In this document: piece after piece, positions 1 to 8,785 of the stretch
Layout of the letters: each line of letters begins with the position of its first letter
Numbering within the stretch: the first letter of the stretch is position 1
From: an uncultured Granulosicoccaceae bacterium
Lineage (GTDB): Bacteria > Pseudomonadota > Gammaproteobacteria > Granulosicoccales > Granulosicoccaceae
Assembly: GCA_937951345.1 (NCBI GenBank)
Contig: CALFCF010000051.1
Coordinates: 1-64,000 of the forward strand
Length of the DNA: 64,000 nucleotides
Direction of reading: 5' to 3'
Notes under the pieces: generated by a model
What the model was told of the DNA's origin: nothing
Seen by the model: the letters and a program-made list of their open reading frames with translations, nothing else
The model's database searches: none
Program-made: the position numbers and the translations under genes

Positions 1-140
1 TTCACCCCCAGTGCCCGTCTGCCGTCGCAGCTCACTCGATTGAGCTCAACCCGTAGATTTCTACGAATTTCGCTCAATCGAGCGACCTGCTTAGGTAGCC
101 AGACTCTGGTGGCGAACCCTTCATGAATAGAGCAGGCTAG
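1..140. repeat. Inverted-repeat-rich dispersed element, copy A (cut by window start)
   Basis: These 140 bases recur in reverse complement at 42150-42289 with only three mismatches (137 of 140 identical by eye). The right end is the 16-base motif gaatagagcaggctag, which is also the terminal motif of the other copy. The core is strongly palindromic: tcgattgagc near base 37 pairs with gctcaatcga near base 82, around a smaller hairpin cgtag-attt-ctacg. No coding potential is seen. The element lies directly upstream of the spermidine synthase-like gene. Its left part is outside the window, so its full length is unknown. It could be a MITE-like or palindromic intergenic element; the exact family was not recognised. 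Confidence 0.85.
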
Positions 141-170
141 ATGCTCTGCATTGCATGCAGGCTGTGACCC

Positions 171-1724
171 ATGCCCGCCAATACTGACTCACAGCCTCTA
201 ACCCGTCCTCAGCTGCGCATATTGCTTGGCTCGGTATTTATTATCGCCGCCTGCAGTTTGTTGTACGAGCTACTCATCAGTAGCCTCTCCACATACCTTC
301 TTGGTTCGAGCGTTGTCCATTACTCTCTAACCATCGGACTCTTCCTGTTTTTTATGGGCATAGGCGCAGGCATGTCTGCCTGGATAAAAACCGAACTCAT
401 ACAGGTATTCGTTGCGGTAGAACTGATCATTGGTCTACTCGGTGGTTTGTCAGCAGCTGTTTTATTCGCCGCTTATGTCTGGAGCGATACCTATTATCCA
501 GTCATGCTAGTGGTGATTGCTGCTATCAGCACATTGATCGGTATGGAGATCCCGCTCCTCACCCGCATGATAGAGACAAGCGAGGGACTGAGAAAAAGCA
601 TTAGTGAAGTGCTCTCACTGGACTACCTGGGTGCTTTGATCGCATCGCTTTTGTTTCCGTTTATCCTGCTGCCCTATTTCGGTCATCTGGCAGCGGCAGC
701 GGCTGCCGGGCTTCTGAACCTGGTAGTTGCGCTGTTTGTTTGCTGGCACTTCCGAAATCATCTGGGCAAATGGCTTTGGCCATTAACCATCTGCGGTTTG
801 GCGGGAATATTGGTGCTTGCACTGCTCGGTGCGTCTCATAAGCCGATCTTGCGGATTATGGAGCAAGCGCTTTATCAGGATACGATTCTGGTTAGCGAGC
901 AAAGCCGTCATCAGAAGTTGGTAGTCACCCGCTGGGGTGACGATATTCGTTTGTTCCTGAACAATAATCTGCAATTCTCCAGCATTGACGAATATCGATA
1001 TCACGAAACACTGGTACACGTTCCGGCCGCATTCAGCGTGCGAACAAGCCGGGTATTGATTATTGGCGGTGGTGATGGTCTTGCAGTACGTGAAGCACTG
1101 CGCTATCCGGACGTCGAGACAATTACCGTAGTTGAACTGGATGCAGCCGTAACAAAGCTGGCGAGCGAAATGCCGGCACTACGGACATTAAACGACGGCG
1201 CTTTGTCCGACCCGCGAGTGAATCTTGTCCATCAGGATGCCTGGCAATGGTTGGACGAATCCGGTGGGTTATTCGATCTGATACTAATCGATTTACCGGA
1301 TCCGGCAACCGAAGAAACAGCGAGGCTTTATACAGTTGCGTTTTATCAACGTGCCGCTCGGCGGTTATCCGGTGGCGGGGTACTTATGACACAGGCAACG
1401 TCACCCTGGTTTGCACGTGAGGCTTTTTGGTCAATCGGTACGACGCTTGAAGAAGTATTTGATCACGTCCGTCCTGCTTCGATCTACGTTCCGTCGTTCG
1501 GACCATGGGGATTTTTCGCTGCTGCCAATCACAGACTGGATACTCCGAGACCGCCTCCGGATGGACTGGAATTTATGACTGTCACCGAGCTGCAACGCAG
1601 TCTGATGCTCGCCGATGATATGCAACGCATAACGGTAGAGGCTAATCGCATCGGCTCGCTACCAATACTCAGATATTATGCAAACGGCTGGGACATGATC
1701 AACGTTGGTCAGAACCGTCCGTAA
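171..1724 (+). CDS. Membrane-bound spermidine synthase-like protein
   Basis: A 517-residue two-part protein. Residues about 15-215 hold some six or seven hydrophobic segments. From about residue 225 there is a soluble SpeE-like aminopropyltransferase domain with a Rossmann methyltransferase-like fold. Visible motifs are DEYRYHE near 280, the nucleoside-binding GGGDG near 299, an acidic VVELD strand, and DLPDP near 374, which in the family carries the catalytic Asp. The family transfers an aminopropyl group from decarboxylated S-adenosylmethionine to a diamine, but the membrane-fused subfamily is poorly characterised, so the substrate is not certain. The ATG at 171 is close to the repeat element. 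The gene is convergent with the tautomerase gene and no other polyamine gene is nearby. Confidence 0.85.
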   Translation: MPANTDSQPLTRPQLRILLGSVFIIAACSLLYELLISSLSTYLLGSSVVHYSLTIGLFLFFMGIGAGMSAWIKTELIQVFVAVELIIGLLGGLSAAVLFAAYVWSDTYYPVMLVVIAAISTLIGMEIPLLTRMIETSEGLRKSISEVLSLDYLGALIASLLFPFILLPYFGHLAAAAAAGLLNLVVALFVCWHFRNHLGKWLWPLTICGLAGILVLALLGASHKPILRIMEQALYQDTILVSEQSRHQKLVVTRWGDDIRLFLNNNLQFSSIDEYRYHETLVHVPAAFSVRTSRVLIIGGGDGLAVREALRYPDVETITVVELDAAVTKLASEMPALRTLNDGALSDPRVNLVHQDAWQWLDESGGLFDLILIDLPDPATEETARLYTVAFYQRAARRLSGGGVLMTQATSPWFAREAFWSIGTTLEEVFDHVRPASIYVPSFGPWGFFAAANHRLDTPRPPPDGLEFMTVTELQRSLMLADDMQRITVEANRIGSLPILRYYANGWDMINVGQNRP

Positions 1725-1740
1725 TTGAACCGGCGGTGCA

Positions 1741-1765
1741 GACCGACCGGAAGCTCCGGCCAGTC
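1741..1765. terminator. Possible bidirectional terminator hairpin
   Basis: The short gap between two convergent genes contains an imperfect hairpin with inner stem CCGGA/TCCGG around AGC, extended by further pairs. There is no good T-run on either side, so termination is an inference from position. Confidence 0.25.
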
Positions 1766-2145
1766 TATTGCGGGGTGAGAGATCCGGATGGAAACTTACT
1801 GTATTCGTTCAGTTTGATATCACTGACTTCTACAGTCACCTGTATATGAACATCATCATCTGATACGTTAAATGCCTGGCGTAACAAACCCACCAGGGAG
1901 TTGCCCAGCCTGTGCTTTGTTTCGCTCGAGCGCCCCTCTATCATTCGAACACTAAGATGAATGAATTGCAGTTGTTCATCACCATCGCCTACTCTGAAAT
2001 CTTCAGCAATATAGCGTCTACTTTTGCAGTTCGACAGCAACACACCCGTTACTTCGTTCACCTGACGATGCAAGCGAGTGAAAAGCTCCGCACGAGGAAT
2101 TTGTAATATCGCGTTGGCGGAGTGTTCCAGAACGATATGTGGCAT
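1765..2145 (-). CDS. 5-carboxymethyl-2-hydroxymuconate delta-isomerase family tautomerase
   Basis: A 126-residue protein starting Met-Pro-His-Ile. In the tautomerase superfamily the initiator Met is removed and Pro-1 is the catalytic base. Length and pattern (VLEHSANAI near the start; LSVRMIEGRSSETKHRLG in the middle) match the CHMI/HpcD family, which isomerises an intermediate of homoprotocatechuate degradation. No other gene of that pathway is visible here, so it may act on another keto-enol substrate. It lies 30 bases downstream of soxZ on the same strand and is probably co-transcribed with it. Confidence 0.8.
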   Translation of the reverse strand: MPHIVLEHSANAILQIPRAELFTRLHRQVNEVTGVLLSNCKSRRYIAEDFRVGDGDEQLQFIHLSVRMIEGRSSETKHRLGNSLVGLLRQAFNVSDDDVHIQVTVEVSDIKLNEYSKFPSGSLTPQ

Positions 2146-2175
2146 GGTTTGATACGATCTTTGTAGTTAGCGTCC

Positions 2176-2493
2176 CTAACCGGCCTGCCCGGCAGGTTCG
2201 ACCGTTACTGTTCTGTTTGACTCCTCTCCGTGCATGTCTGTCCAGATAATCTCAATCTGATCGCCAATCTCGGCCCCGTCAAATTCGATTGAGAAATACG
2301 GATTCTTCGACAAATTTGCACCAATGTCAGAGTGCAACAGCACCTCGTCTCCACGCTTGACTACCAGCTCGCGAAGAAAGTTAGCGTCAATACGGTTTCC
2401 GCGCCTGTCACTGCGGTGGCCCGACTCCATTGGATGATCCAGCAAGGCCCGTAGCTGAGTCTTACCTTCCGAAATGACAGCAGTTATTCGCAT
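2176..2493 (-). CDS. soxZ: Sulfur-oxidation carrier protein SoxZ
   Basis: A 105-residue protein with the SoxZ pattern: a HPMESG motif near residue 20, KNPYFSIEF in the middle and GDQIEIIWTDMHG before the end. SoxZ has an immunoglobulin-like fold and pairs with SoxY, whose C-terminal Cys carries the sulfur substrate during periplasmic thiosulfate oxidation. No SoxY, SoxA, SoxB or SoxX is present in the window, so this is an orphan copy. No signal peptide is seen, as expected, since SoxZ is exported together with SoxY. Downstream lies the CHMI-type gene; upstream it is divergent from the astacin gene. Confidence 0.85.
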   Translation of the reverse strand: MRITAVISEGKTQLRALLDHPMESGHRSDRRGNRIDANFLRELVVKRGDEVLLHSDIGANLSKNPYFSIEFDGAEIGDQIEIIWTDMHGEESNRTVTVEPAGQAG

Positions 2494-2698
2494 TGTGAAA
2501 AAGGTCTCATTTTGTCAGGTGTGGTCTGACAATAAATACAGGAACCGTACCCGGTCACGCTTGCGGTTCAAGTTGATGCAGGGCAAGCCGTTAGGTGTAT
2601 GCATGATTTCGCTCACCTGGTGTCGTACCCATAGTACGACTGGACTGTTAACAATGCTCAAACTGGATGCCCTAGACAAAAAGTACACCGGAAGTTAC

Positions 2699-4258
2699 AT
2701 GCATCGGGCAATTGCGATCACATTACTCGCTTGTTCACTGCAAAGTGTAGCGCAATCGCAGGAGGCAGAACAATTTCGACCACTGACACAGTTCCTTGAT
2801 GATGACAATGGATCAGTTCAGATAGGCACAACGCCCGACGGACGTACACGCTACGAATTGCGCGGTGGCTATGCGATTGCCCAGGGCGATATGGTCATTG
2901 GTAAGGTTGCCAACAGCGGCCTGACCGAACTACTAAACCGCGGCGTTGGTCGAACAGGTGGCCTGGATTTATGGACTGATGGCGTTGTTTACTATCAGAA
3001 ATCTGAAGGTCTGCCCCAAGCGGACATTGAAAAAATTGATGATGCAATTGCACACTGGAATCAATTCAGTAGTTTAAGCTTTTTAGAAAGAACGGGTGAA
3101 TTGGTCGACTCACAGCCTGACTATATACAGTTCGAACCTTCAGGCGGCTGCGCCTCCTGGGTCGGTCGCATCGGTGGCGAGCAGGCTATCTGGGTTGGAG
3201 AAACCTGTACAACAGGCAGTGTGATTCACGAAATCGGTCATGCTATCGGCCTCTTTCACGAACATACGCGCTCTGACCGCGATAATTTCATCAACGTGCA
3301 ATGGGAAAATATCGTTGACGGCAAGCAATTCAACTTCGACATACTGGATGCAGGCGCTGAAGATCTGGGGAACTACGATTACTCTTCAGTTATGCATTAC
3401 GGATCGACGTTTTTCAGTCGCAACGGAGAGCCGACGGTTCTGACACCTGACGGCGTTCGAGTCGGACAGCGAATTGCCCTGAGCCAGATAGATCTTGAAA
3501 GTGTTAACACGATGTATGGCACAGATCTCTTGTTAACCTCGTCGGTGGATGACACCGGTGGTTCAACACGTGTCAATGTCGTTGTTGACAACATTGGTGG
3601 TAACGGAGCCAACAACATCATCGTGAGTCTTCCGGTTGCGAGCGCCGCAAGTGCTGCTGGTAGCTTCGCAGGCAGCGGCTGGAATTGTACTGCGTTAACC
3701 GATGCAATCAGTTGTTCACTTGAGCGGCTGAGTGAAGGTGAACAGAGTCAGCTGTCGTTGGACCTGGCGAACGGTTCGGTTGACAACAACAATATCGGAT
3801 TATGGCTGGAGAGCCGCACGTTTGACACAGATTTATCCAACAACGGCACACAGCCAGTTAACTTCTCTCAGGCCGGTACGCTGTCGGACTTTGATGCGGT
3901 GGCTTTTAACAACAGTAGTGACGTGACCAATGCAGCAGATCCGTCAGTGACAGATGACACTTCAACATCAGGAGTCGGCGAGCAGGATAGCGATGCAGCG
4001 GGTGAAGAAACTGAAGGGTCAGATAACCCGACTGTTCCATTGGCTAACAATACCCCTGACAACACCGAAGACAATGATGCCGGAGCAACCAACAATCCTT
4101 CTCTGGGGCAAGCGCTCCCCGACATTGACACCGATGCCAGTGGTGGCGACACAGGCGTTCAATCACCGGCTTCCGGTGGTGGTGGCGCAGTTTCGCTATT
4201 GCTTGCGATTCTAGCGCTGCCACTTATACTGCGGCGCCGTGCTAGAACTGCAAGCTAA
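2699..4258 (+). CDS. Secreted astacin-like (M12A) metalloprotease with GlyGly-CTERM tail
   Basis: A 519-residue protein from the ATG at 2699, chosen because it begins directly with a signal peptide (hydrophobic AIAITLLACSL, cleavage likely after SVAQ) and has GGAAG-like pairing bases just upstream. In-frame starts further up (2474, 2654) add a non-signal-like leader. The zinc motif HEIGHAIGLFHEH at residues 177-189 is the astacin HExxHxxGxxH, and SVMHYGS near 230 is the Met-turn. After the protease comes a DUF11-like beta domain (about 280-390), then an acidic Asp/Thr/Asn-rich linker, and a C-terminal GGGG, hydrophobic segment and RRR cluster. That tail is a GlyGly-CTERM sorting signal, normally cut by a rhombosortase after type II-type export. 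Confidence 0.88.
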   Translation: MHRAIAITLLACSLQSVAQSQEAEQFRPLTQFLDDDNGSVQIGTTPDGRTRYELRGGYAIAQGDMVIGKVANSGLTELLNRGVGRTGGLDLWTDGVVYYQKSEGLPQADIEKIDDAIAHWNQFSSLSFLERTGELVDSQPDYIQFEPSGGCASWVGRIGGEQAIWVGETCTTGSVIHEIGHAIGLFHEHTRSDRDNFINVQWENIVDGKQFNFDILDAGAEDLGNYDYSSVMHYGSTFFSRNGEPTVLTPDGVRVGQRIALSQIDLESVNTMYGTDLLLTSSVDDTGGSTRVNVVVDNIGGNGANNIIVSLPVASAASAAGSFAGSGWNCTALTDAISCSLERLSEGEQSQLSLDLANGSVDNNNIGLWLESRTFDTDLSNNGTQPVNFSQAGTLSDFDAVAFNNSSDVTNAADPSVTDDTSTSGVGEQDSDAAGEETEGSDNPTVPLANNTPDNTEDNDAGATNNPSLGQALPDIDTDASGGDTGVQSPASGGGGAVSLLLAILALPLILRRRARTAS

Positions 4259-4558
4259 ACTCGTAGAATGCTGTTGCAAACTATCACCTGTTGGTGAAGG
4301 CTTGCTGTGTATTACAATGTACCTTGTGCATCCACAATGACAGCTAACTAAATATCCGGTTCACAAAGCACGGTTGGGCCATCAAAGTGCGCTCACCAAA
4401 CCCCACCTATTCTGGTTACTGTTCTGTCAGCGATAAGTGCTGTCAGCGATAAAATTTCGTCGCTAACACTATCTTTCGTGCACAGTCACAATCGAACATT
4501 GATATGATGCGTCATGTTTTCCTCGACCTCACAGTAACGGGAGCCGTCTCAACAGAAC
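4259..4558. other. Intergenic region between protease gene and lpxB
   Basis: About 300 bases without a gene. A 13-base direct repeat, ctgtcagcgataa, occurs twice (4424-4436 and 4440-4452). No convincing terminator or promoter could be picked out. Confidence 0.5.
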
Positions 4559-5812
4559 GTGCCTAGCTTGATGATTTCAGCCGGCGAAGCTTCCGGTGAC
4601 ATCCACGCAGCGAGTGTTGTGGAGGCATTGCGAAATCGATGCCCCGATCTTGACGCGTTTGGTATGGGTAGTCAAAAACTACAGGATGCCGGTGTGGAGC
4701 TGGTTGTCGACTTTAGTGACGTCGCCGTTATGGGCTATGTCGAAGTGTTGTTGAATTACACAACACTGAGAAATCGATTAAAACAGCTGCGAATTGCAAT
4801 GCGAGAGCGTAAACCCGACGCGCTTTTGATCGTCGACTACGCTACTTTTAACCTCAAGCTTGCGGATACCGCAAAAGAACTTGGTATCCCTGTTCTGTTC
4901 TTTATCGGACCAAAGATCTGGGCATCCAGACCCGGCAGGATTAAACACATCGAACGTGTTGTTACGTACATGGCCTTGATTCTGCCATTCGAAGAACCGC
5001 TGTATCAACAGGCAAATATGCCAGCAACCTATGTGGGCAATCCACTGATAGAGCAGATAAACCCGCCAGAGTCTGTAAAAGCGGCTCGCCGTGATCTCAG
5101 TGCATACCTACCCCCCGGTTTCCTGCCGGAACAACACACCGATACTCGGGTTATAGGCCTTTTACCGGGCAGCCGTCAGGCAGAGCTAAAGTACAATCTG
5201 CCAGTACTTCTTGAGACCGCGCGTGAATTGTCGAATACGCGCGGAGAGCTTTGCCAGTTTTTGTTGCCAGTGGCGCCTACGCTGTCAAAGCAAACTGTAA
5301 CTGAGCACACGAGTCAGTATCCTGAGCTAAATCTGCAACTGATCGATGGTAACGCCCACACGGTGATGCGCGCGTGCGATGCGCTGGCTATAGCATCAGG
5401 TACGGCAACACTCGAAGCGGCTATTGTGGGCACTCCTAGCGTGTCGCTGTACAAGATGCATCCACTCAACTATCAGATCATGCGCCGTCTCATTACCAGC
5501 CGTTTTATCACGTTGGTCAACATACAGGCTGACACACCAGTTATTCAGGAATTTATACAGAGCGATGCAACAGCCGAAAACTTAAGCAATGAGATCGCGC
5601 GAATACTTGATGACAGCAGTTACAGGCAGACGATGCTTAACGCTTTCGATAAAATCGTTAACTCTCTGACCACACCACTGGTGCAACTGACGTCAGGCGG
5701 TGTGAAGGTAAATCCGTCGCAGGGCCAGGTAACGGCAGCAGCAAATGTTGCGACGCTGGTGTTATCGCTGTTTGAGCAGCCCCGAGAACACAAGCCAGTA
5801 CGTGGCGGTTGA
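4559..5812 (+). CDS. lpxB: Lipid-A-disaccharide synthase
   Basis: A 417-residue GT-B glycosyltransferase (family GT19). It joins UDP-2,3-diacylglucosamine and lipid X to form the lipid A disaccharide at the inner membrane. It shows the N-terminal SAGEASGD motif (residues 7-14), FIGPKIWASRPGR near 120, LLPGSRQAEL near 200 and an IASGTATLEAA donor-binding segment near 280. The start is GTG at 4559; an ATG at 4571 would remove part of the first beta-strand. In many gammaproteobacteria lpxB follows lpxA directly, but here it is on the other strand, separated from lpxA by dadA. Confidence 0.96.
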   Translation: MPSLMISAGEASGDIHAASVVEALRNRCPDLDAFGMGSQKLQDAGVELVVDFSDVAVMGYVEVLLNYTTLRNRLKQLRIAMRERKPDALLIVDYATFNLKLADTAKELGIPVLFFIGPKIWASRPGRIKHIERVVTYMALILPFEEPLYQQANMPATYVGNPLIEQINPPESVKAARRDLSAYLPPGFLPEQHTDTRVIGLLPGSRQAELKYNLPVLLETARELSNTRGELCQFLLPVAPTLSKQTVTEHTSQYPELNLQLIDGNAHTVMRACDALAIASGTATLEAAIVGTPSVSLYKMHPLNYQIMRRLITSRFITLVNIQADTPVIQEFIQSDATAENLSNEIARILDDSSYRQTMLNAFDKIVNSLTTPLVQLTSGGVKVNPSQGQVTAAANVATLVLSLFEQPREHKPVRGG

Positions 5813-5839
5813 GAACAGGCTGTGTCAGGTCAGCAACGG

Positions 5840-7213
5840 CTAACCGACTTTTTTGAAGTGTGGCGCTTTGGTTTCATCATCAGAATTTTCTGCCGCAGAT
5901 GCCGGTTGGCTGGCTTCGGCCTCAGACAATGACTCAACCCTCGACTGCACACCCGACTCTGTACCCTTGACCGAAACTGCATTGCTGGACAATGCATTAA
6001 ACATAGTGGTTGCAATTAAATCGGCGGTTGCGGCTGATAATGTCCAACCCAGATGACCATGTCCGGTATTGTAGAACACGCCCGGTAGGCGTGAGGATTG
6101 CCCTACTTTGGGCAACATGCCCGGCATCATCGGGCGAAGACCTGCCCAGGGAATAACCCGAGAGGTCGCGACATCGGGAAAGTACTCGCGACTCCACTCC
6201 ACCAGTGGTTTTATCCGGTCAGCACGAATATCGTAATTCTGTCCGTTGAACTCTGCAGTACCGGCGATTCGAAATCGTTTGTCACCGAGGCGACTGGTAA
6301 CAACCTTTGCATCATCGTCCAGCAAACTGACTACTGGTGCGGCGTTGCGGCTTGTCTGATCATCGAGTTTTACGGTAATTGAATATCCTTTAACCGGATA
6401 AATATTCAGGCGATCGCCCACCATGGTAGCTAACTGGCGGCTGCCAACACCAGCGCAAATTAGCACCGCATCGAAAACCTCTGTCCGCGCACCTTCAGGA
6501 CCACCACTTTGTAAACACAGTTTGATGCCATCTGCAACAGACTCAAGTTGCAGAACATCCGTATCGAACAGGCAACGAGTACCTTTCGCAGCGCAGGCTT
6601 CAGCCAGTCCACGAGTATATAAATGAATATCGCCGGTGGAATCAGACGGCGTGTAAAAGCCACCATAAAAATCACCGACTAATGTCGGTTCTATCGTATT
6701 GATTTCCTCTGGTGTGACTGGATGGCGCTCCAGCCCACCCTGACGCAGTAGCTTATTGACACGCTCGGCATGCCTGAAACTTTTCTCGTTGTTGTAGAAA
6801 TGTAGAATCCCTCTGGCCTTGTGGTCAAAGGCTATATTTTCATCAGCAGCCCATGAAAACAGATGCTCACGCGCAGCGATGGCAAGCTCAACAGTTTCGA
6901 CTGTGTGTCGACGGTAACGGGTGAGATTTGCGGCAAACTCGGCCATCCATGTGTATTTGTGCCAACCGGGTGCAGGATTTAGCAGCAGCGGTGCATCCTT
7001 TCGAAGCATCCAGCGTAACCCTTTGATTAAAGTTGCCGGTGTATTCCAGACTTCAGCGTTCGATGCAGAGAGTTGCCCACCGTTAGCAAACGATGTTTGC
7101 ATCGCCGGATAACGATGACGTTCGATCAGGGTGGTGGAAAACCCTAGTTTCTGCAACGCGTAACAGCTCGTCACACCGGTTATACCGGCTCCAATGATTG
7201 CAATATGGGTCAT
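5840..7213 (-). CDS. dadA: D-amino acid dehydrogenase small subunit
   Basis: A 457-residue FAD-dependent oxidoreductase. GAGITG at residues 8-13 is the dinucleotide-binding loop, followed by the acidic ERH that contacts FAD ribose. The SFANGGQLSASNAEVW segment near 45 is characteristic of DadA, and the C-terminal GHGHLGWTLS is the flavin-contacting region of the DAO fold. The enzyme oxidises D-amino acids (typically D-alanine) to keto acids and passes electrons to the respiratory chain at the inner membrane. The last 40 or so residues are a polar, Ser/Glu-rich tail longer than usual for the family. No alanine racemase gene (dadX) is adjacent. Confidence 0.9.
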   Translation of the reverse strand: MTHIAIIGAGITGVTSCYALQKLGFSTTLIERHRYPAMQTSFANGGQLSASNAEVWNTPATLIKGLRWMLRKDAPLLLNPAPGWHKYTWMAEFAANLTRYRRHTVETVELAIAAREHLFSWAADENIAFDHKARGILHFYNNEKSFRHAERVNKLLRQGGLERHPVTPEEINTIEPTLVGDFYGGFYTPSDSTGDIHLYTRGLAEACAAKGTRCLFDTDVLQLESVADGIKLCLQSGGPEGARTEVFDAVLICAGVGSRQLATMVGDRLNIYPVKGYSITVKLDDQTSRNAAPVVSLLDDDAKVVTSRLGDKRFRIAGTAEFNGQNYDIRADRIKPLVEWSREYFPDVATSRVIPWAGLRPMMPGMLPKVGQSSRLPGVFYNTGHGHLGWTLSAATADLIATTMFNALSSNAVSVKGTESGVQSRVESLSEAEASQPASAAENSDDETKAPHFKKVG

Positions 7214-7308
7214 CTAAGACTGTCCTGCATAGCGCGTTAAACGAATGCCTCTGTGCACATAGCGATATCTTTTCAATATCTCTATTGTCGGCAGTCTTAA
7301 GCGGATTT

Positions 7309-7329
7309 ACAGGGGGATGAGATCCCTGT
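7309..7329 (-). terminator. Hairpin downstream of lpxA
   Basis: A hairpin with stem ACAGGG..AT/ATCCCTGT (two-base bulge) and a GAG loop lies about 50 bases past the lpxA stop. There is no T-run on the minus strand, so it may be a Rho-dependent end or an mRNA-protecting structure rather than an intrinsic terminator. Confidence 0.3.
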
Positions 7330-7379
7330 GCAGGATCATTGTGCAGATCGGATCGATGGAGAGTTTTCTGCTAGCGAAA

Positions 7380-8153
7380 TCAGCCGCGTATGATGCCACG
7401 CTCGCTTTGTTCGACGAACTCAAGTAGACGGGCAACACCCGGGCTACGCTCGGCAAGTGGTTTGACCCGAGCAAACGCCGATTCACGTTCACCCTTTGAC
7501 TTCACCACTTCGACAAACGCACGATGCAAATCGTTGATTTCCTGGTCAGCAAACCCTCGCCTGCGCAACCCTTCCTTGTTGATGCTTCGGGCTGTCGCGT
7601 AGTTACCGACAACCATGGTGTAAGGCGTTACATCCTTGTTAGCAACTGAGTTCAAGCCAACAAACGCATGCTCGCCGATCGCACAGAACTGATGAATGCA
7701 ACAAAAGCCGGCGAGTATCGCGTGATCGCCAACATGGACATGACCCGCCAGCGATGAGCCGTTCGCCATGATGACGCGATCACCAACCACACAATCATGT
7801 GCGATATGTATGTAGGCCATTAGCAAATTGTTGCTGCCGACGCGTGTGATGCCCCCACCACCGGCTGTGCCACGGTTAATCGTGACATATTCCCGGATTG
7901 TATTGCTGTCACCTATCTCGAGTGTCGTACGCTCGCCTGCGTACTTTAAATCCTGTGGATCATCACCAATCGAGCAGAACTGAAAAATACGGTTTTTCTC
8001 ACCGATGCGCGTTGGCCCTTTGATCACCACATGCGGACCCACCTCGGTTTGCGAACCGATCTCGACGTCGGGGCCGATAATTGAATAGGCTCCAACGGTA
8101 CAGTCATCTGCCAGCCTGGCAGAATCATCGACAATGGCGGTCGGATGAATCAA
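7380..8153 (-). CDS. lpxA: Acyl-ACP--UDP-N-acetylglucosamine O-acyltransferase
   Basis: A 257-residue left-handed beta-helix acyltransferase catalysing the first step of lipid A synthesis, transfer of a 3-hydroxyacyl chain to UDP-GlcNAc. Repeated hexapeptides (for example VGAYSI, IGSQTE, VGPHVV) run through residues 1-190, followed by a helical C-terminal domain. The segment NLLMAYIHIAHDCVVGD contains the expected catalytic His region. The start is a TTG whose bases overlap the fabZ stop as TTGA, indicating translational coupling to fabZ. Confidence 0.96.
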   Translation of the reverse strand: MIHPTAIVDDSARLADDCTVGAYSIIGPDVEIGSQTEVGPHVVIKGPTRIGEKNRIFQFCSIGDDPQDLKYAGERTTLEIGDSNTIREYVTINRGTAGGGGITRVGSNNLLMAYIHIAHDCVVGDRVIMANGSSLAGHVHVGDHAILAGFCCIHQFCAIGEHAFVGLNSVANKDVTPYTMVVGNYATARSINKEGLRRRGFADQEINDLHRAFVEVVKSKGERESAFARVKPLAERSPGVARLLEFVEQSERGIIRG

Positions 8154-8626
8154 AGCTCAATCTCGTTTTTGGCTATCAGGACTTCTGCACTGCAGCAAAG
8201 CTGATCAGCAACATGCGCTTTGCAATCGAACTTCCAGATACCGCGCCGCTCCTTGATGACATCTGCATCAATTATCATCTGATCTCCGGGCACAACCTGT
8301 TTCTTGAATCGGGCAGCGTCAATTCCGACCAACAGGTAAAGCGTCTCCGGAGGAGGATAACCGCCAAGACTTTTGAACGCCAGAACCGCACTGGTCTGCG
8401 CCATCGCTTCAAGAATCAATACACCGGGAAAGACTGGTGCTTGAGGGAAATGCCCGGTAAAGATCGGCTCGTTGGCTGTGACGTTTTTCAGTGCACGAAG
8501 GTGTTTGTCGGGTTCGTGCTCCAAAACCCTGTCAATTAGCAGGAACGGGTACCGGTGCGGCAGATATTTGACGATCTCCCGAACGTCATCAATACCCTCA
8601 GTAACTGTCGATTTCGACTCAGCCAT
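8150..8626 (-). CDS. fabZ: 3-hydroxyacyl-ACP dehydratase FabZ
   Basis: A 158-residue hot-dog-fold dehydratase that removes water from 3-hydroxyacyl-ACP in fatty acid elongation. The active-site stretch around GHFPQAPVFPG supplies His59, with Glu73 on the following helix (ILEAMAQ); LPHRYPFLL near residue 22 is also typical. The stop overlaps the lpxA start by four bases. Lying between lpxD and lpxA, it competes with lipid A synthesis for 3-hydroxyacyl-ACP, the usual reason given for this gene grouping. Confidence 0.96.
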   Translation of the reverse strand: MAESKSTVTEGIDDVREIVKYLPHRYPFLLIDRVLEHEPDKHLRALKNVTANEPIFTGHFPQAPVFPGVLILEAMAQTSAVLAFKSLGGYPPPETLYLLVGIDAARFKKQVVPGDQMIIDADVIKERRGIWKFDCKAHVADQLCCSAEVLIAKNEIEL

Positions 8627-8785
8627 GCGTTTTATAAGTTCCTGCTTTTACAATCTGCCACACCAAAAATTAATGAACCCATTACCGCAGAGCTGCCCCG
8701 TTAGCTAACCTCACTACATCGCAATAGATTAGTGATAACCCAATGTAATCACAATACGATCACGGCCAACGGTGAAGTAACCGGT

